From assembly GCA_013365325.1 (NCBI GenBank), contig JABVXV010000399.1:1-50755 (forward strand): 50,755 bases of DNA, in the 5' to 3' direction. Under the pieces are notes generated by a model that did not search any database, was not told where the DNA came from, and was given only the letters and a program-made list of their open reading frames with translations. Source of the DNA: Dipetalonema caudispina. Lineage: Eukaryota > Nematoda > Chromadorea > Rhabditida > Onchocercidae. This document shows, piece by piece, positions 29,797-44,294 of this stretch (positions are counted from its first letter, which is position 1; each line of letters opens with the position of its first letter). A program made the translations under genes and the position numbers.

Positions 29797-30871
29797 TGCT
29801 TTGTTACACAAATATTAAATCTGCAATTATTTGATGATTATAACTAGCTATAACCTATTTACACCCTTTCATTTCCATATAATTTCTACCTTGCCAATAG
29901 TAATCAAACATCAAAAACAACAATCAATCCAATCCCCGCTTCACAGCTAATACCGGTGAAAGAAGACCGTCCCGGGGTATTAGCTTTCAATTTCCCACAC
30001 GCGATTTCATACAAATGCAACCAGCAATGAAAATCTATATTCCACAGTTTACACTTCCACATTTATTGAATCGTTCAATCTGCCAAGAATTTCATTAGTT
30101 TTTGGGAGAGAGAAAAAGAAAAAAAAAAAAAAAAGGATCGGAAGTGTCGGAATTTTAGCAAACGATTTGTCGTTTCCTGGACTGATGCTTTTTCTAATTT
30201 GCATTTCCTCTCTATATTGGACGAAATAATGTTACAAAGAACTGAACAATCGTGGATGATTCTGGATGAATTAATATTTAATGATAGTATTCTGATGATC
30301 GTTAGTGATGAACCATAACAACTCATTAAACTCTTATCAATGATACGGTAATAAGTAAGGAAAATATTTCCAACAAATCCTAGTTCCTCTCTCTCTCTCT
30401 CTCTCTCTCAATTATTCTGTCTAATTTATGCATATTTGTATTTTTTTCCTGATTTTATACACTTATTTGATACGAAAAAGCAACATAATTCCTCTAATTT
30501 ATATTAATTTTACTTCTCTTTCCATGTCATTTTTAATGATATATGATAGGATAATTGAAAAATCTTTACCATCTTTATGAATGATAATTATTGTCATTGT
30601 TAAATGGTCATTAATTTATTGGAAATGAAGTGACAACAGAAAATATTGGAATGGTCAGTGTAACAAATAGTTTGATAAGTACAATTTCATTCAAATTATC
30701 ATCAACAGACTTCCTTTCCGATGCCAAATTGGCATACATTCTAGAAAAGATATTCAACAGTAAAACCAGTAGTATGAGGTAACATAGACAAATGATATGC
30801 ATGGGAATATTAGCATGATGATACAATAATGTATCAGCTAAGTAAAAAAATTTCCCAAATATATTTGACGA
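29797..30871. other. Spacer between Tolloid-like 3' end and GRIPAP1-like 5' end
   Basis: About 1.07 kb without a gene. It should hold the 3' UTR of the protease gene and the promoter of the coiled-coil gene. It contains a (CT)n tract at 30388-30409 and a poly(A) run at 30118-30135. Confidence 0.5.
30615..30620 (-). terminator. Polyadenylation signal of the Tolloid-like gene
   Basis: AATAAA on the - strand, 252 nt after the stop codon of the protease gene. Confidence 0.45.
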
Positions 30872-33800
30872 TTAATCGTTATTGATAATAGGTTCACGTG
30901 GAGGTCGACGTGTTGTTGAAGTGAATGGAGCAATTGTGCCTGGTATACTTGATCGATATTCCACAATAAAACCTTTTTGTTCTTCGGATTCATCCGTAAT
31001 TAGAAGTAGTAGCAAATTTCTCCCGGTTGATGTGAAGAATGGTGGTAACTTGAAAAATTTTTTTACATTTATAATGAAAATATTTGGTGATTGGAGATGT
31101 TCAAAGCAAATCGAAAAGGATATATTGCAACGTATAGGATAAGATTTGTAGGAAGAAGATATTGCAACTACCAATAGATTTTTTAAAATTGCCAAAAATT
31201 GATGCAAAGCAAAAATCAGTTGACGTTGTGAGCCTCCTTTTAGCGATGCAAACAATTACTAGGAGACACATTGTACGGAATATTTGGATGCTCGCCGTAT
31301 TTCTTGTACTTTATCATGAGATCATGAAATGAATCACCTTATCGCCACAATATCGTGCTACGCGATGTTCTTCCAGAATCTCACTTCCATCATAAATTTC
31401 GACATAATCGAACTCACAATTTGCTTCACGTTCTAAATCAAATTGTGCAAATCGAATGTTTACACCATGATTTGGTTCCGCCAAGATTCGCCATTCACAT
31501 CTAAAACCAATATTTAGGGCAAAAATTTTGTTTCAGTGTTCAATCTTATCATTTGATCAGTTGAAATACTACAAAATGTTTCAGGTCATTTTGGAAGTTT
31601 TTTTTTTTCCTGCCATGGAAATATCTGAGTAATCTATATCATAAATTTGAATTATTATCAATTTACCTCATCTTTTTCTCGTATTTGCCATCACTGTAAC
31701 GAGCATGAGAGTAAATATAACCAATAGTTTGTTCAGCTTTCAAATTACCACCACAAACTGAAATCAAATTATGAAGTTAGCTAGAGGTCATAACATCATG
31801 ATCGGAATCAATTCTTGTGAAGTTATACATCAAAATATAACCGATTTAAATTTTTGCAATCAAAATTCATATAAACTCTTTTAGAATTGCTCTCTGTTGA
31901 TGGTCATTTTCTCCTCCGTCTATCATCACGTAATATAAACGTTTTACATACGTTGAATGTTTATCTTCATAATTCAAGATATCTGCAAGAAATTCGTTGA
32001 AAACCAATCTGACCCAATTATATAGTAAAGCTATGTATTGCTTAATATTACTTGAAGAATAGAAAGCTTTAAATCCACGACGATCAACGCTAGCATCCGT
32101 ATGCATTGTCATAAATAATTGATTGGAGGATGATTGTAAATTTGGTGGTATATCACTACCACAAAAGATCCCCAAAGATGTAGCATCACTGTTGCCACCA
32201 TCAAATACCTCGATATGATCGTATTTGCATGTATTGTGTTCTTCGAACATGAATTCTTCAAAAGACTGCAAAGTGTTCCTTTCAATTTTACGGCAATATA
32301 ATTAATATTTAAATTATTTTGCATGTTGTTTTTATATCACTTATTGCTATTCCGATTATCTGATAATACTGTATTTATTTTACCTATTCCTATTCTATCA
32401 TCTACTCCTATTCCGGTTGTATGAATAGATTGACCGAAATTTATCACAAACTGATAGTTCAAATTGATAATGTCTTTTTTCATTTCTTGCTTCAAAAATT
32501 GAAATTACGATGATATGAATAATACCAACAAGTGAAAGACGATGTCCTGGCGTGGTTACAAAATGCCAGTTGCAATTTTTTCCTTTTGGATAATCGAGTG
32601 GATAATTTGGTGAAGTAATTTCACCTTCCGGATCATACAACTGTAAATTACATCCACCTTCCTTACAATTATGTCCATCTTCTGCCAAAACATAACCACT
32701 TTCACATTCGCATTGATACGAACCTGGAAATTCTTTAATTTTGAAACTTCCTTGTAGTTACATAAAAGTAAAAACTATTTATGCCAAAAAAAAAAAAAAA
32801 GACAAAAACAAAGAATTGTTGAGATTCCCTAAGAAGAAAATTTGTCAAATCGTTCTACTTGATCTATCTGTGAAATAAAATTGGCAATTTATGATTCAAA
32901 TCGTTACTCATTTTTATATTATATTAATATTATTTATTAGTTACTATATAAAAAATTACAAAAAGCATCTAATACTGAATAAAATTTAATAAATGAAATT
33001 GAAAAAGAAAAAAAGGAACCAATTGTATTTGTGCAACGTTGTTGACAACCGGCATTGTTATTACGACATTCATCCAAATCGGTGATAAAGTATGCCATAA
33101 AGCCACTTTTTTCTATCTGTAAAAGCAATGAAATACATTGTTTAAGAAAAATATTAGTGGAAAATCTTTCACTTACAACAATTTTGTCCTCCTCCTTCTC
33201 CCTTGTTTCTTTTTTCCTCATTAGTTCAATTGAAAATTGTTAAACTTTCATAACAACATTTAAAAACAAAAATAAAGAAGCAAAAAAGAAACTTTTGTTT
33301 GTTTCACATAATCAATTGAGTGAAATTTTAGGTTATATAAATGATAGTATGAAAATAGCAATCAGGAAAGCATAAAAAATGAAAATGGAAATAAAATACT
33401 GAACTGTATTATCGGAAACGAATAAAACTTTAATTCGATTGGTTGTTGACGTATATACCAATGAATTATAATGTCCACAATATCGTTCTTCCATTCCTTC
33501 ATCGTTTTGAATGAGAATATAATCATATGAACATGCTGATTTCATTCCTTCCACATCAAAATGTGTAAAATTAACAATAATTTGATATTCATCATTTGCT
33601 TCAATTTGCCAAATACATGTTTTCAGTGGTGCATAATTCAATGGATAATTTGGACTATGAAATGTACCACTGGATGCTTTAATAATACCACCACATGTAC
33701 CTAAAAACAAAAAAAAAAAAAAAAAATGTATAATTTGAATAGTTTAAATAAAATTAATCTATTTAACATAAATTGTAAAAGTACAATGTATGAAATAATT

Positions 33801-36800
33801 TGATAATTTTACAGTTACTTAACAAATTCCTACTTTGACAAGTTTTTCCATCCGAACGCAATGAATATCCGATATTACATTCACATTCATAACCACCAAT
33901 TTTATTCACACAACGATGCTCACATCCATGATTATCTGATTTGCATTCATCCATTTCTAAAATTTAATTATATCGATATACTTTTTTTTTCTTTAATATT
34001 ATAATCCTTTATGTATATTCATTACTTTTATTTAATCATAATTATGTTCAATTTTAGGATTATGAATTAATTGTGTTCATTATGTGCATACAAAAATCAA
34101 ATATTACATGACAAATTATTTCTTTAAAAATGACCTTTAGTGAAACTGATATGAAAACCTTCTTTTTGCACCGAACTATCCGATATAAACAATAACAAAG
34201 CAGTATTGAAATGTGAAACAAGTGATTTGGTTACTATCTGGAACAAAATAATTAAGAGTATGCAAATTAGATGAGAAATCAAACAAGATAATATTTACGA
34301 CAAGTTCATGACATTTTTTGAACTTTCAAAATTTTATTTCTAAGTCGGAATTTAAAGATCGTTATAAACCTCAAAGAAAATCATAGAAGACATTAACTAT
34401 TAACACAGCCAAAATGATTTAAATTAGTGATAGTTTTAATTAAAGCAAAAATTTCCGGTAATTCAAATCAAGGATACATTGCTATATTCATCGATGAATC
34501 GATGAAAAAAATGTACTGATACGTTGAATGATCATTAGTTTTAATGATTTCATTTATATGAAAATATTGATTAAAACATAGATGTTATCGGGTAATTAAA
34601 TAGATTTTACCTGACCGCATAATTTAGAAAGTAATGCAGTCGATTCCACCACTGTACCATCGTATATTTCCAATCGATCATATATACAATCTCTATGTGT
34701 TTCAAGCTGAATTTAAATTTTCATCATAATTTATCATTTTTCACAAAAATTATAAAATCATTCCTTCAGATAAAAAAAAAATCCCTAAATTTCGTAAATT
34801 GATGGCTAGATTTAAATAGAAATTATAAATCATAAATAACAAATTATTGATATAATACGGAAAAAAAAGGTTGATTAACAACTTAAATATAATTCTAATC
34901 GATGAATTCTGAAATCCTTCAATCTTTCTTTGACATAAAGATATATTTTCAATATGGAACATTGTAAATCTAAATTTTCACAATTATAATATTGAAACTG
35001 ATAATGAATCTCGAAGTCAAAATGTGAAAATTTTCAGTAATCCTATCCTTTTTTATTATTATTATTATTAATAGCTAATCAGAAGCACTAACACTAAAAA
35101 ATTGAAGTGTTAAAGCAACTTGATAGCCTTCTTGAACTGTAATAATCCATTTGCATTCTTCATCAGGCATATAATTTTCTGGATATCGTGGACTTTGTAT
35201 GGTACCAATATCACCAACAATATGTCCACCACAAACAGCTAAAAAAAAAATTATGCTACAATTTGTTGCATTACTATCTATTAATTATTAATTTAAGAAA
35301 TGAAAATTTTTTCAGCATACAAACCAATGTAATGAGCAAAGATGGAAAACAGAGGATACGATGTTTGTATTTGAATAAAAAGTCTATTGCCAGTTGAAAA
35401 GATTGTTCGTGATATTACACCACCACATAATTTATCTGGAAATAATTCAAATAATTTGAAATGATGATTTGGAAAATTGATTGAATATTGAATAGCAAAT
35501 AACATTATGATAAAACATATAAGATAAAATTTGTTTCAAATCACTTATTCCTACATGTGATTGATATCTAATCCAATCAAAAATCTGAGATATCTAAGCT
35601 ATCTTATGATTTTAAAAAAAAAAAAAAAAAAAAAAAACTTAAGAAAAAAAAAATGAAACCTAATCTTTCATTATAATTATTTATTTGAGTAATATATTCA
35701 TGAAAAGTAAAAAATAATAATACTGATATATGGAATAAATCATTATAGAAATGAACCTGAAATTGGTGAACCAATGTAATGACCATCTCTAACAATTAAA
35801 TAATTATCTCTTTCTGAGGTACAATCACGTTTTGGTGCTGGTAAATCAAGCGTTGAAACGTTGAGGACAATAAATTCACCAAATGCAGCAATTATACGCC
35901 ATTGACATATGGTACCACTACCATCCAAACGTAACTCACCAAATTCTTTCACCAATGTTTCACCACAAGCTAATGAAAGAGATTAGTAATGAATGAATAT
36001 AGCATTGATCACCAGGATTGTTCAAATTTGCGTAAATCGAATTTAAAGAGCCCAGAAATATAAAGAATAAAAAAGCCTAGTGATAATCCCTTTTAGCAAA
36101 ATAATATATATGTAATAATGCTATTTAGATTTCATTATAACTTCCCAGGATATTTTTTGCAACATTTTGAATCTATTCAATCATTTTTTGTTTCTTAAAC
36201 ACTTTGGCGGAATATTTTTGGCTGGACATTTGCGATAAATTGGAGTTGACAGTTTTGAAAAAGTTTTAAAATTGAATGTTTGACTAAGAAATCATCATAA
36301 TTATAGAGTAGGATCTTTTTTGCTGGATAACAATTTTAATTGAATAATCAATGCAATATATTTAGAAATTAAATGCTCAAATTTTAAATAGGAATTTGTG
36401 AAAAAACCTGTGCATTTATAAAGTTTTTTAGTTTGCGAAATATCGCCCGGAGATAATTGCGTACGTTGACCAATTTCCGGCCGCTGACCAAATTTTCCTT
36501 TTGGCAAAATTGTATCCAAATACAAAGCACGAGAAAATGTATCACGAGCATAATGCATAATCGATGCATAATCGTATGGCTCTCCGAGGGAATCGATCTC
36601 ATCAGGTTTCAATTTTTCAAAATTGTAATCTTGCGCTAAAATTTGTAAAATTTGTTTCCCTTCAAAACATCATTTGAATTTAAAAAATCAAAGTGTTAAC
36701 CATGATCATCAAGTTATACGATTATTTTGATACGTGAAGTATGAAATTCGATTAATTACACTTCAACAATTAAAAAAGATAATTGACTGATACCAATCAA

Positions 36801-38179
36801 AATTTAAGGATTGTTATAAAATTTTAAATTATTATGAAATTTCACAAGTCATTTATCGATATAGCAATGCGTGGATAAAGAATGCGACAATTGATGCAAT
36901 AAGCTATGGTATCAATAAATCTCATCTTTATCTCTTCTATAATAAAATTTGAAAATAAAAATTTTAATTTCCAAATCATATTATCAACCTTGTTGAATGC
37001 TTTTGTAAAATATATCAACATGCTGATCACGATCTAAACGTGTATGCTCATGCCAGAAACCAATCACATGGCCTAATTCATGTACAACAATGCCGAATTT
37101 ATCACAGTTTTTCCCAATGCTTATCGCTTGTGGTCCATTACTTTTCCTGCCAACATATGAGCAACAGCTGCAAGTATTACACACTGTTTCTAGTAGTAGA
37201 AGTGTTGAGAGATTGCATAAATCGACAAATTTATCATTAACATTTTATCGCTAAGTGACAGAAAAGGTCAAATGTTTGAAATTGATGATAACGGTTGCAT
37301 AGAATCACCAAACTTGAAATGAATAAAGCCAAGCTAAGAAAATATTGCATTTACGGATTTGATCAGTTAGATGCTAAGGAGATCACTGACCTTAATTTAA
37401 TTAATGAATAATTACTGGTAAATGTTAGAGAGAAGTAACATTTAGGAATTAGATTAGACAAATTTTGGTTATCTTTGACGCTATGATTAAAGTGCAACAG
37501 TATTTCGGATATTATCCTGATCAATAGCAATAAACTAATTACCCGCATTTATCGACGGTAAAAACGATATAATTAAGATGTTCCGGTTGACGTGGTATAA
37601 ACGTGATACATGTGTTATTCTCCCAGTGGCGCATAGCCCTCTGAAACAAACGCTTATGTTCACCTGCGGAATGGAACAACTGTTCCGTGACGTTGAGTTA
37701 CCTGTAAAATTATCTGATATATCGTATGGGATTACACCATCTGGCCATAATCGTTCTTTGCGTGCTGTTGCTGCCCTAATTTTCCTCCTGAAAATTACTG
37801 ATAAGAATCTTAGAAAATTGAACATATTTTCAATCTGTTAGTCAACGTTACGATGTACTGAACTCATAATTATTCAAATAATTGAGAAAATTCATTCAAA
37901 AACAAACCTAAATTGGGATCTATTCCGATTCATCGTATCATTGCTAATTGCAGGAAATTCCATAAATGATATTGATGGCGATGATGATGATGAAAATGAT
38001 GATGCTGATGACGATAATAATGGTGATAATGGTGGTGATGATGCTAGTGATAACCATTGGAAGTAGTAATTCCGATTTTGTTGATTTCGATAATATTGCG
38101 ATAATAATTCTGGTCCAATATATCGTTGTACTGTTGGTGTAAGAAGGAAAAAAAATAAAACAACTGGAAATGATGGCAT
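30872..38179 (-). CDS. nas-39: BMP1/Tolloid-type astacin metalloprotease (nas-39-like)
   Basis: Eighteen exons join in frame to 969 residues: 38179-37908, 37787-37702, 37663-37543, 37167-36989, 36635-36408, 35969-35757, 35435-35325, 35238-35093, 34706-34611, 34237-34135, 33956-33834, 33700-33405, 33116-33020, 32723-32530, 32265-32052, 31757-31667, 31500-31338, 31048-30872. It starts with a hydrophobic signal peptide ([13 protein letters not shown]), then a short Ser/Asn-rich propeptide ending in a basic site (FRRKIR) before [13 protein letters not shown]. The astacin domain has the zinc motif [13 protein letters not shown] (His189/193/199, Glu190) and Met-turn SIMHY. CUB1, CUB2, EGF1 (519-559), CUB3, EGF2, CUB4 and CUB5 follow, then a Thr/Pro tail. 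Tolloids are secreted and cleave procollagen and BMP antagonists; in worms nas proteases act in cuticle and matrix work. Intron 2 is only 38 nt. The ATG at 38179 follows a TTTTCTTCTAG acceptor and heads the signal peptide. Confidence 0.95.
37664..37701 (-). other. 38-nt intron in the astacin domain
   Basis: It begins GTAACTC and ends TTCCGCAG. Removing it is required to keep the astacin frame (NFTG joined to [18 protein letters not shown]). It is the shortest intron in the window; neighbouring introns are mostly 80 nt to several hundred nt. Confidence 0.85.
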
Positions 38180-38856
38180 AATAAAGCTTAGACCTAGAAG
38201 AAAATCAGGCCTAGCATACTCTAATTGGTACATCAATTTCTTTTAATTCCACAATTTGAAAGTGGCAGCGTAATAATTCCTTCGAGCAAATTAAAACCAA
38301 ATTGAATGATATGTGCAAGTGGAGAAAAGAGGAGCGTTATTGGTTTTCAGATGATACCGGAGAAAATGAAGAGATTGAAGGATTAGTTGAAATGAAATAA
38401 GGATGAAAGAAATATGGCAGATAAAGATGAACACTGAGGTTAAATACCTCGAAATCTTTACCAATGAACACTTCACTCCTCCTTTGCAGAAGATGAAGAA
38501 GAGGAAGACGAAGAAGATATTGAACCAATGATGAAGCTAAGGAGCAATATTTCTCCTTTGCTTCTTCCGCTTCATCACTCTAATTATTCCCATCTCTTCT
38601 CATATTTCTTTGTTACTAATACCTTGCATCTAATTAAAATTTTCCATCATCGTAGTATTAATTACCATTTGGTAGATATGAATGAAAATTGTTTCACGAA
38701 ATTTACCATAAGGGAATTTTTTTTTTTTTTATGAAATTGAAAAGATCATATTTAATGGTTTTTTAATATTTTCATTTATTGAAAATCAGTTCAAACATTT
38801 TTGTCATCAATTATTAGTTTCACGTACAGAAGTAATTAAGTTGAGTTGTCAAATAC

Positions 38857-38886
38857 TATAATAATAATAATAATAACAATAATAAC

Positions 38887-38946
<60 letters not shown>
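38857..38946. repeat. (AAT)n microsatellite
   Basis: About 28 AAT units with a few AAC interruptions at the left side. The - strand equivalent (ATT)n recurs in two introns of the neighbouring transporter gene. Confidence 0.9.
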
Positions 38947-38947
<1 letters not shown>

Positions 38948-39334
38948 TCTGAAAAAAATTTGGAAATTTACAAAGTTTATATTAATTATTCATCAGATTG
39001 TTCGCCGAAAGCATCGAAATCGATCTAATAATTCTTATTCATTCCTTTCAATTTGATCGACGTGTTGTTTGATAAAGTTTGAAATGTGGATTTTAAATTT
39101 ACATTCATTTGGTTTTCCCTTTTTCTGTTGTTAAGTTTTGCAATACTGTATCAATCATGAAGTCCGATATTGTCGTTAGAATTTGCTTGTCGATTGCACT
39201 CAGTGATAAAGGATAAAATTTCCAGAATATTGCAGGGTATCAGTTGATAATTCTTTCAACTCTCATATTATACACCAAATTTTCAGTTATCATTATAATC
39301 CCAATTCTTTCATTTTTTCTTTTCCCTTCTTTTT

Positions 39335-39371
<37 letters not shown>

Positions 39372-40110
39372 TAATATTATTAAAATGACAATGATTAGAA
39401 TTAATGTCAAGAATTTTCGTTTTCAAATGCTTTTAGGATGAATGATAAAATTTGGAGGTGCACACAAATATCATTTTGTATTTCTTTTATTTGAAAATAC
39501 ACCGTAAAAAAATTAGCAACAGAAAAAAAGTGGATTGAACAACTAATTAATATGAGTGATGAAGTATTAATTATAATATGAAATCAAAGAAAGTTATGTA
39601 TCAAATTCAAAAATAAAAGTATAAGTTTTCATTAAAGAGAAAGAGAATTTAGAAGTGTTAAAATAAAAATGGCTGAATTTCAAATGCTATATTGATTGTA
39701 TTTGAAATATAATATGTAGTAAAATTGAGAAATCAAATACCGAAACAAAAATTTATGAATGACATTTTCTTTTTTGTAAGATATATCATTTTTCTTTCTT
39801 CTCCGTTCCTCACTAATTTCACTTCTTTTTTCTCTTGCTTTTTCATATCAATAACTAAATTGTCATATTAAACGGATATTTTCAAGAAATTGAAAGGAAA
39901 CAGGAAAGTGTGAATCATTTATCCGGATTCCACCTCAAAAGTTTCAGAATAGGATTTTCAGGAAGAAAGGCTAAAAATTTTGGCTTTTAAGCTAATTGAT
40001 TATCTGGTATTTATTTTCGAGTATAGTTTAATAAAGATACAATGCAATGAAGAGGACAAATATTTGAATCAAAAAATTATACTGCAACAGATAAGTCATA
40101 AGCCAAGTTA

Positions 40111-40270
40111 TTTGGTCTCATCAGATCATTTAACGATTCAGTTTAAAAGACAGCCTGAAGATCGTTTGATGAGATCAAACCTATATGATTGCATTTTATG
40201 ATTAGGTGAGATCAGTCCTATTGTGATTGTAGTTTGCTATTTGATGAGATTAAATCCTATATAGGATAGA
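40111..40270. repeat. Degenerate ~37-nt tandem repeat with an inverted copy
   Basis: Three related units start near 40165, 40200 and 40240, each with (T)TTGATGAGAT or AGGTGAGAT followed by CCTAT. TTTGGTCTCATCA at 40111-40123 is an inverted match to the first unit (about 40166-40178), giving arms of about 13 nt around a 42-nt loop. Confidence 0.55.
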
Positions 40271-40769
40271 AATATACATTTTATATAATCGATGAAAAAA
40301 TGATATAAGTATAAGTAGAAGTGGATAAAACAACAAAAGAAAAAAAAAAAAATACATAACATAGATATACTATAAGATAGTAAATGAATGAATTATTTTA
40401 AAATTCATTTCAAATTCAAAACAACTATCATTGAAGAAGTTTCCTCATCTAACAATGTAAGAAAGATGAATAATAATGAAACAATATAACTAACTATATA
40501 TGGGATATGAAAAAAAAAAAAAGCATTAATAATAATGAATGGTAAAAATTTTTGAAATTTCTGATATAAATCTAGTAAATGAAAATACATATTCATAATG
40601 AAAAAGGAATTCTTTCTTTTTTTTTTTTTTTTTTTTTTTCAAAAGGAAAAAGATTATTAAATTGAAGAAAAATAAATAAATAAATAAAATGAATAAAATG
40701 ATGGACAAAAATTTGTAATCATAAAAATTTTGTTTATGTTATCATATTGAACGAAGTGTTTTATCATTT

Positions 40770-43700
40770 TCATGAATATATGGTAACAACTTCAGTACCG
40801 GTACCTCGTACCAATAAAATCCTTTGCAAACCTTCCGTTAATGCTTCAATAAATTCCATATCTGTAAAAATAACATTTCATTAAAAGTATCATCATTTAT
40901 TACTGCTAAAAAAAAAAAAAAAAAAAAAAGAAAAGGAAAAAATTTTATTTTCGGCTATTATACGATACAATTCATTGAAGTGAAACAATTTCATTCATTC
41001 GTCCTCATTTACAGCTAAGTGATTTTGACTAACAGTAATGTTTTCAAAATTTGATTAAAATTTTCAAGTGAAAATTTGATCCATCCCTTTGTCATCAATG
41101 ATAAGGTGATAAGGTTAATAGGTTAATCGAATTCTGTGCAAGGAGATTGCTATTTTATAAAAAAAAAAAAAAGAAGGATTTTTCAACAGTTTTGAATTTG
41201 AATCACAAAATAACAACTACACTAATTTTTTTTACAATGATCCATTGTAAAGAATGATCATGATACTTGGCTTTCCGTTGTTACAAAATCCGATGATCGA
41301 TCTTCGAAATGGTAGACTTTATAATCTCAGCATATCTATTAAGTCAGATTATAACTTTAAAATACGCTGATTTCTCGGTAAATTTTTTGAGGGAAAAAAG
41401 ATTTAAAGAACTAACAATACTGTCCACTTCCAAGTTCTGGTGGTCCAGGTAAATTAACGATGACAAGTTGCGCATCTGGACTTTTCTCTCGCATTAATTC
41501 GTTCAATTTCACAGCAGTATGCATTTTCCTTACATTGAAATTTTTTCGCATCACACCAAAGCATTCATTTTTGATAACAATATTGCTTGACTTCCCATCA
41601 GTAATCAGAGTGATTGGTGATGACAATTCATTATCAAAAATTTCCGTACTTTCAGGTAGATCTTTTGTATCATTTTCATTTAATGTCTGAAAAATTCAAA
41701 TGATTTATGATAGCTATTTTTATCGAACTATGTCAAAAAATTATCATAGTGTGATAAGTGTTAAAATATACATAGATATGATATCAAACAGGAAAATTTT
41801 TTTCCTTGAGGAAAAGGATTGATAGTTAAAGTTATCGGAGGTAATTTTAAAAGATTTGAAGAAAGAAATAGGTAGAATTGTCCTTGATGCATAACAACTG
41901 GTTGCATGGTATCTGTTATCAGAACTAGAAGATATGAAAATGATATTATCAATTGATAGCTGAATGAAATCGTACAATATCATCTTCGCTGAAGTGAACT
42001 CGAGATTGTTCGCTTCTATCGAGTGTTGTAACCTCTGTTAATTCGCCTTCTTCCATTATTACCTCTGCTGGACTAGTCGTTTTTTCAGCCTGCAATATTC
42101 AAATACTGTTCTAATAATTACAGGTAAAAACATATCCAATCAATCTAAAAGATAAGAATGAATTTTATCATTGCATGAAATTAATTTTTAACTTTTACAA
42201 AATTACAAATAAGGTAGAATACATTGCAAATTACAAATAAAAAAAAAAAATTGTAATATGAAAAGGTGTAAAAAATAACGCATCAAATTTATCTTCAACA
42301 AACATTCATCATTTCGTTTCCTTTTTCTCATTTTTCAAATAGTGAAATTTAGTAAAACCTTGACATGCAACGATTGATCTTCCTCACTGATACGAGATAA
42401 TTTCCTTTCACGAGCCGCTTCAACAACAGCTGACTGAACATCCAATTTTCGCTCACCAACTTGCATATCTTTTAACAATCGTACCCTTTCCTCCATCTTC
42501 ATTGTTCGTTCATATGTATATTCCGAAATATCCGAATCTGGCTGCAATAAAAAAAAAAAAAAAAAAAAAAAAAATGAACCGAAAAATTAATTAATAAAAC
42601 TGGAAAAATTAAAAATAGTTTGAAAAGAGTGAAAATTACGATGAAATTTTAACAAAAAAAATGTTTGGTTTAGTAATTTGCAAATACTAAAAAATCATTA
42701 AATCTCTCTAAATGATGATTAACGAAAAAAAAAAAAAAAAAAAAAGGAAGTGAAATGACCGGATATAGTGAAATGAAACTGTTAATGAAAATGACAAGAA
42801 AAATTCTATAATTAATAATTAATTTCCGGTTATTTAATGATCATATTTTCCCATTATGATATGATAATGATATGAATTAAAATGTTTTTACATCCGTTCA
42901 TTGATCTGTTTTAATAAAATAATTGTATAAAATGAAGAACGTTTTAAATATGAACCAATTCGATAACGAAAACTTGAGCTTCAATTCGTAAATGATACAA
43001 AAATGTTTCCAAATCTTTCTTCATATTGAATGTATTATCATCCATTTGAGCAATTGTAAATAGCCTTAGACGTGTGTTACGCCAAGTTTTACTTTGCTTT
43101 AGAAGAAATGGTAAAAGCATTAATAAACCACCATCATGTACAATCCACCAAACGTCTAAGTAACCGTGTATCTGAAAAAAAAAAAAACAAAGAAAAAAAG
43201 GGAAAAAAAAAAAAGAAAAAAGAAAAACGAATCTTTTTGTAATAAAAAGGATAAAAATAAACTAACTATAACATTTGGTATGTTATTTTAAAAAATTTTA
43301 AAATTATTGAAAAATCAAAATTTTTCCAATTTTTTCCATCAAGCACATTTTCGATCCATTTCTAGCATATGATATGCGGAAAATGGAACAATTAAAATCC
43401 GGAAATATGCAATAATAATCAAATAAATGCATTTATTTACCTTAACTTGTGAAGAGGGAAATATTTTGACATTTTTTGGGACCAATATTGCACAATCTGC
43501 AGCGTCAGCTGCACGTAACGTACTGACGAAACGTTGACAAACACTGATTTCATGTGATGTAGCCCATTCATCAGGCCATGCAACAACAACCGTATTATGT
43601 CGTAAACCACCCAAACCGGATGTCTACAAAAAGATATATTTCCGGTAATTACAAAAAATTTTATCAATCAAACATATCGGTATAGTTCAATTTATCTATA

Positions 43701-44259
43701 TCACATCTATAATATCTAAAAAATATTCAAACCTGAACAAGACAGTATATTCCTTCGATAAAATTATTTACCATTAATATATCATAAAATCCATGTATTT
43801 TATGTAACTTAATCTGTTGATCCATTTCCTGAGGAAAAAAAAAAAAAAATAATTCTTTCTAATTAAAAAATAATTCATAAATAACTCATTAATGAATAAA
43901 ACTTATTTAATCAAATAAAATTAATCGAAATTTTATTGAAATTTTTACAAACTTTCAAATTTTTTCTTTATTATTGACAATATAAAAATTAATGTTGTGA
44001 TTATTTCAATCCGTTTTTTTTTTTTAAATTCATTAAATTATTACTTACATTTCGAGCGGTTTCAACTGCATCTGCATGTTTGATAAAATTACCCTCAATG
44101 CATTTTGCAATTAAAGTAAGACCTTTGCCAGCTTTTAGCTGTGACACAAATGCAAATAATCCATTTTCGCTTTCTTTCGAATCGGGTGCAATGACAAGCA
44201 GTTGAGGACGCCAATTCTGAAATATTCACATTTTTCATTTTAGATCTTTGATGGATGAA

Positions 44260-44294
<35 letters not shown>

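Larger units (their letters stand above)
38180..40769. other. 2.6-kb spacer between KCC 3' end and Tolloid-like 5' end
   Basis: No coding exon is supported. It contains the protease promoter/outron (likely trans-splice acceptor at about 38194), an (AAT)n microsatellite (38857-38946), poly(A/T) tracts and a short family of degenerate repeats with an inverted copy at 40111-40270. Confidence 0.5.

Noticed and set aside
37090..37100. TATCACAG, a miR-2-family-like seed
   Set aside because: Lies inside the astacin catalytic exon with no hairpin; chance match.
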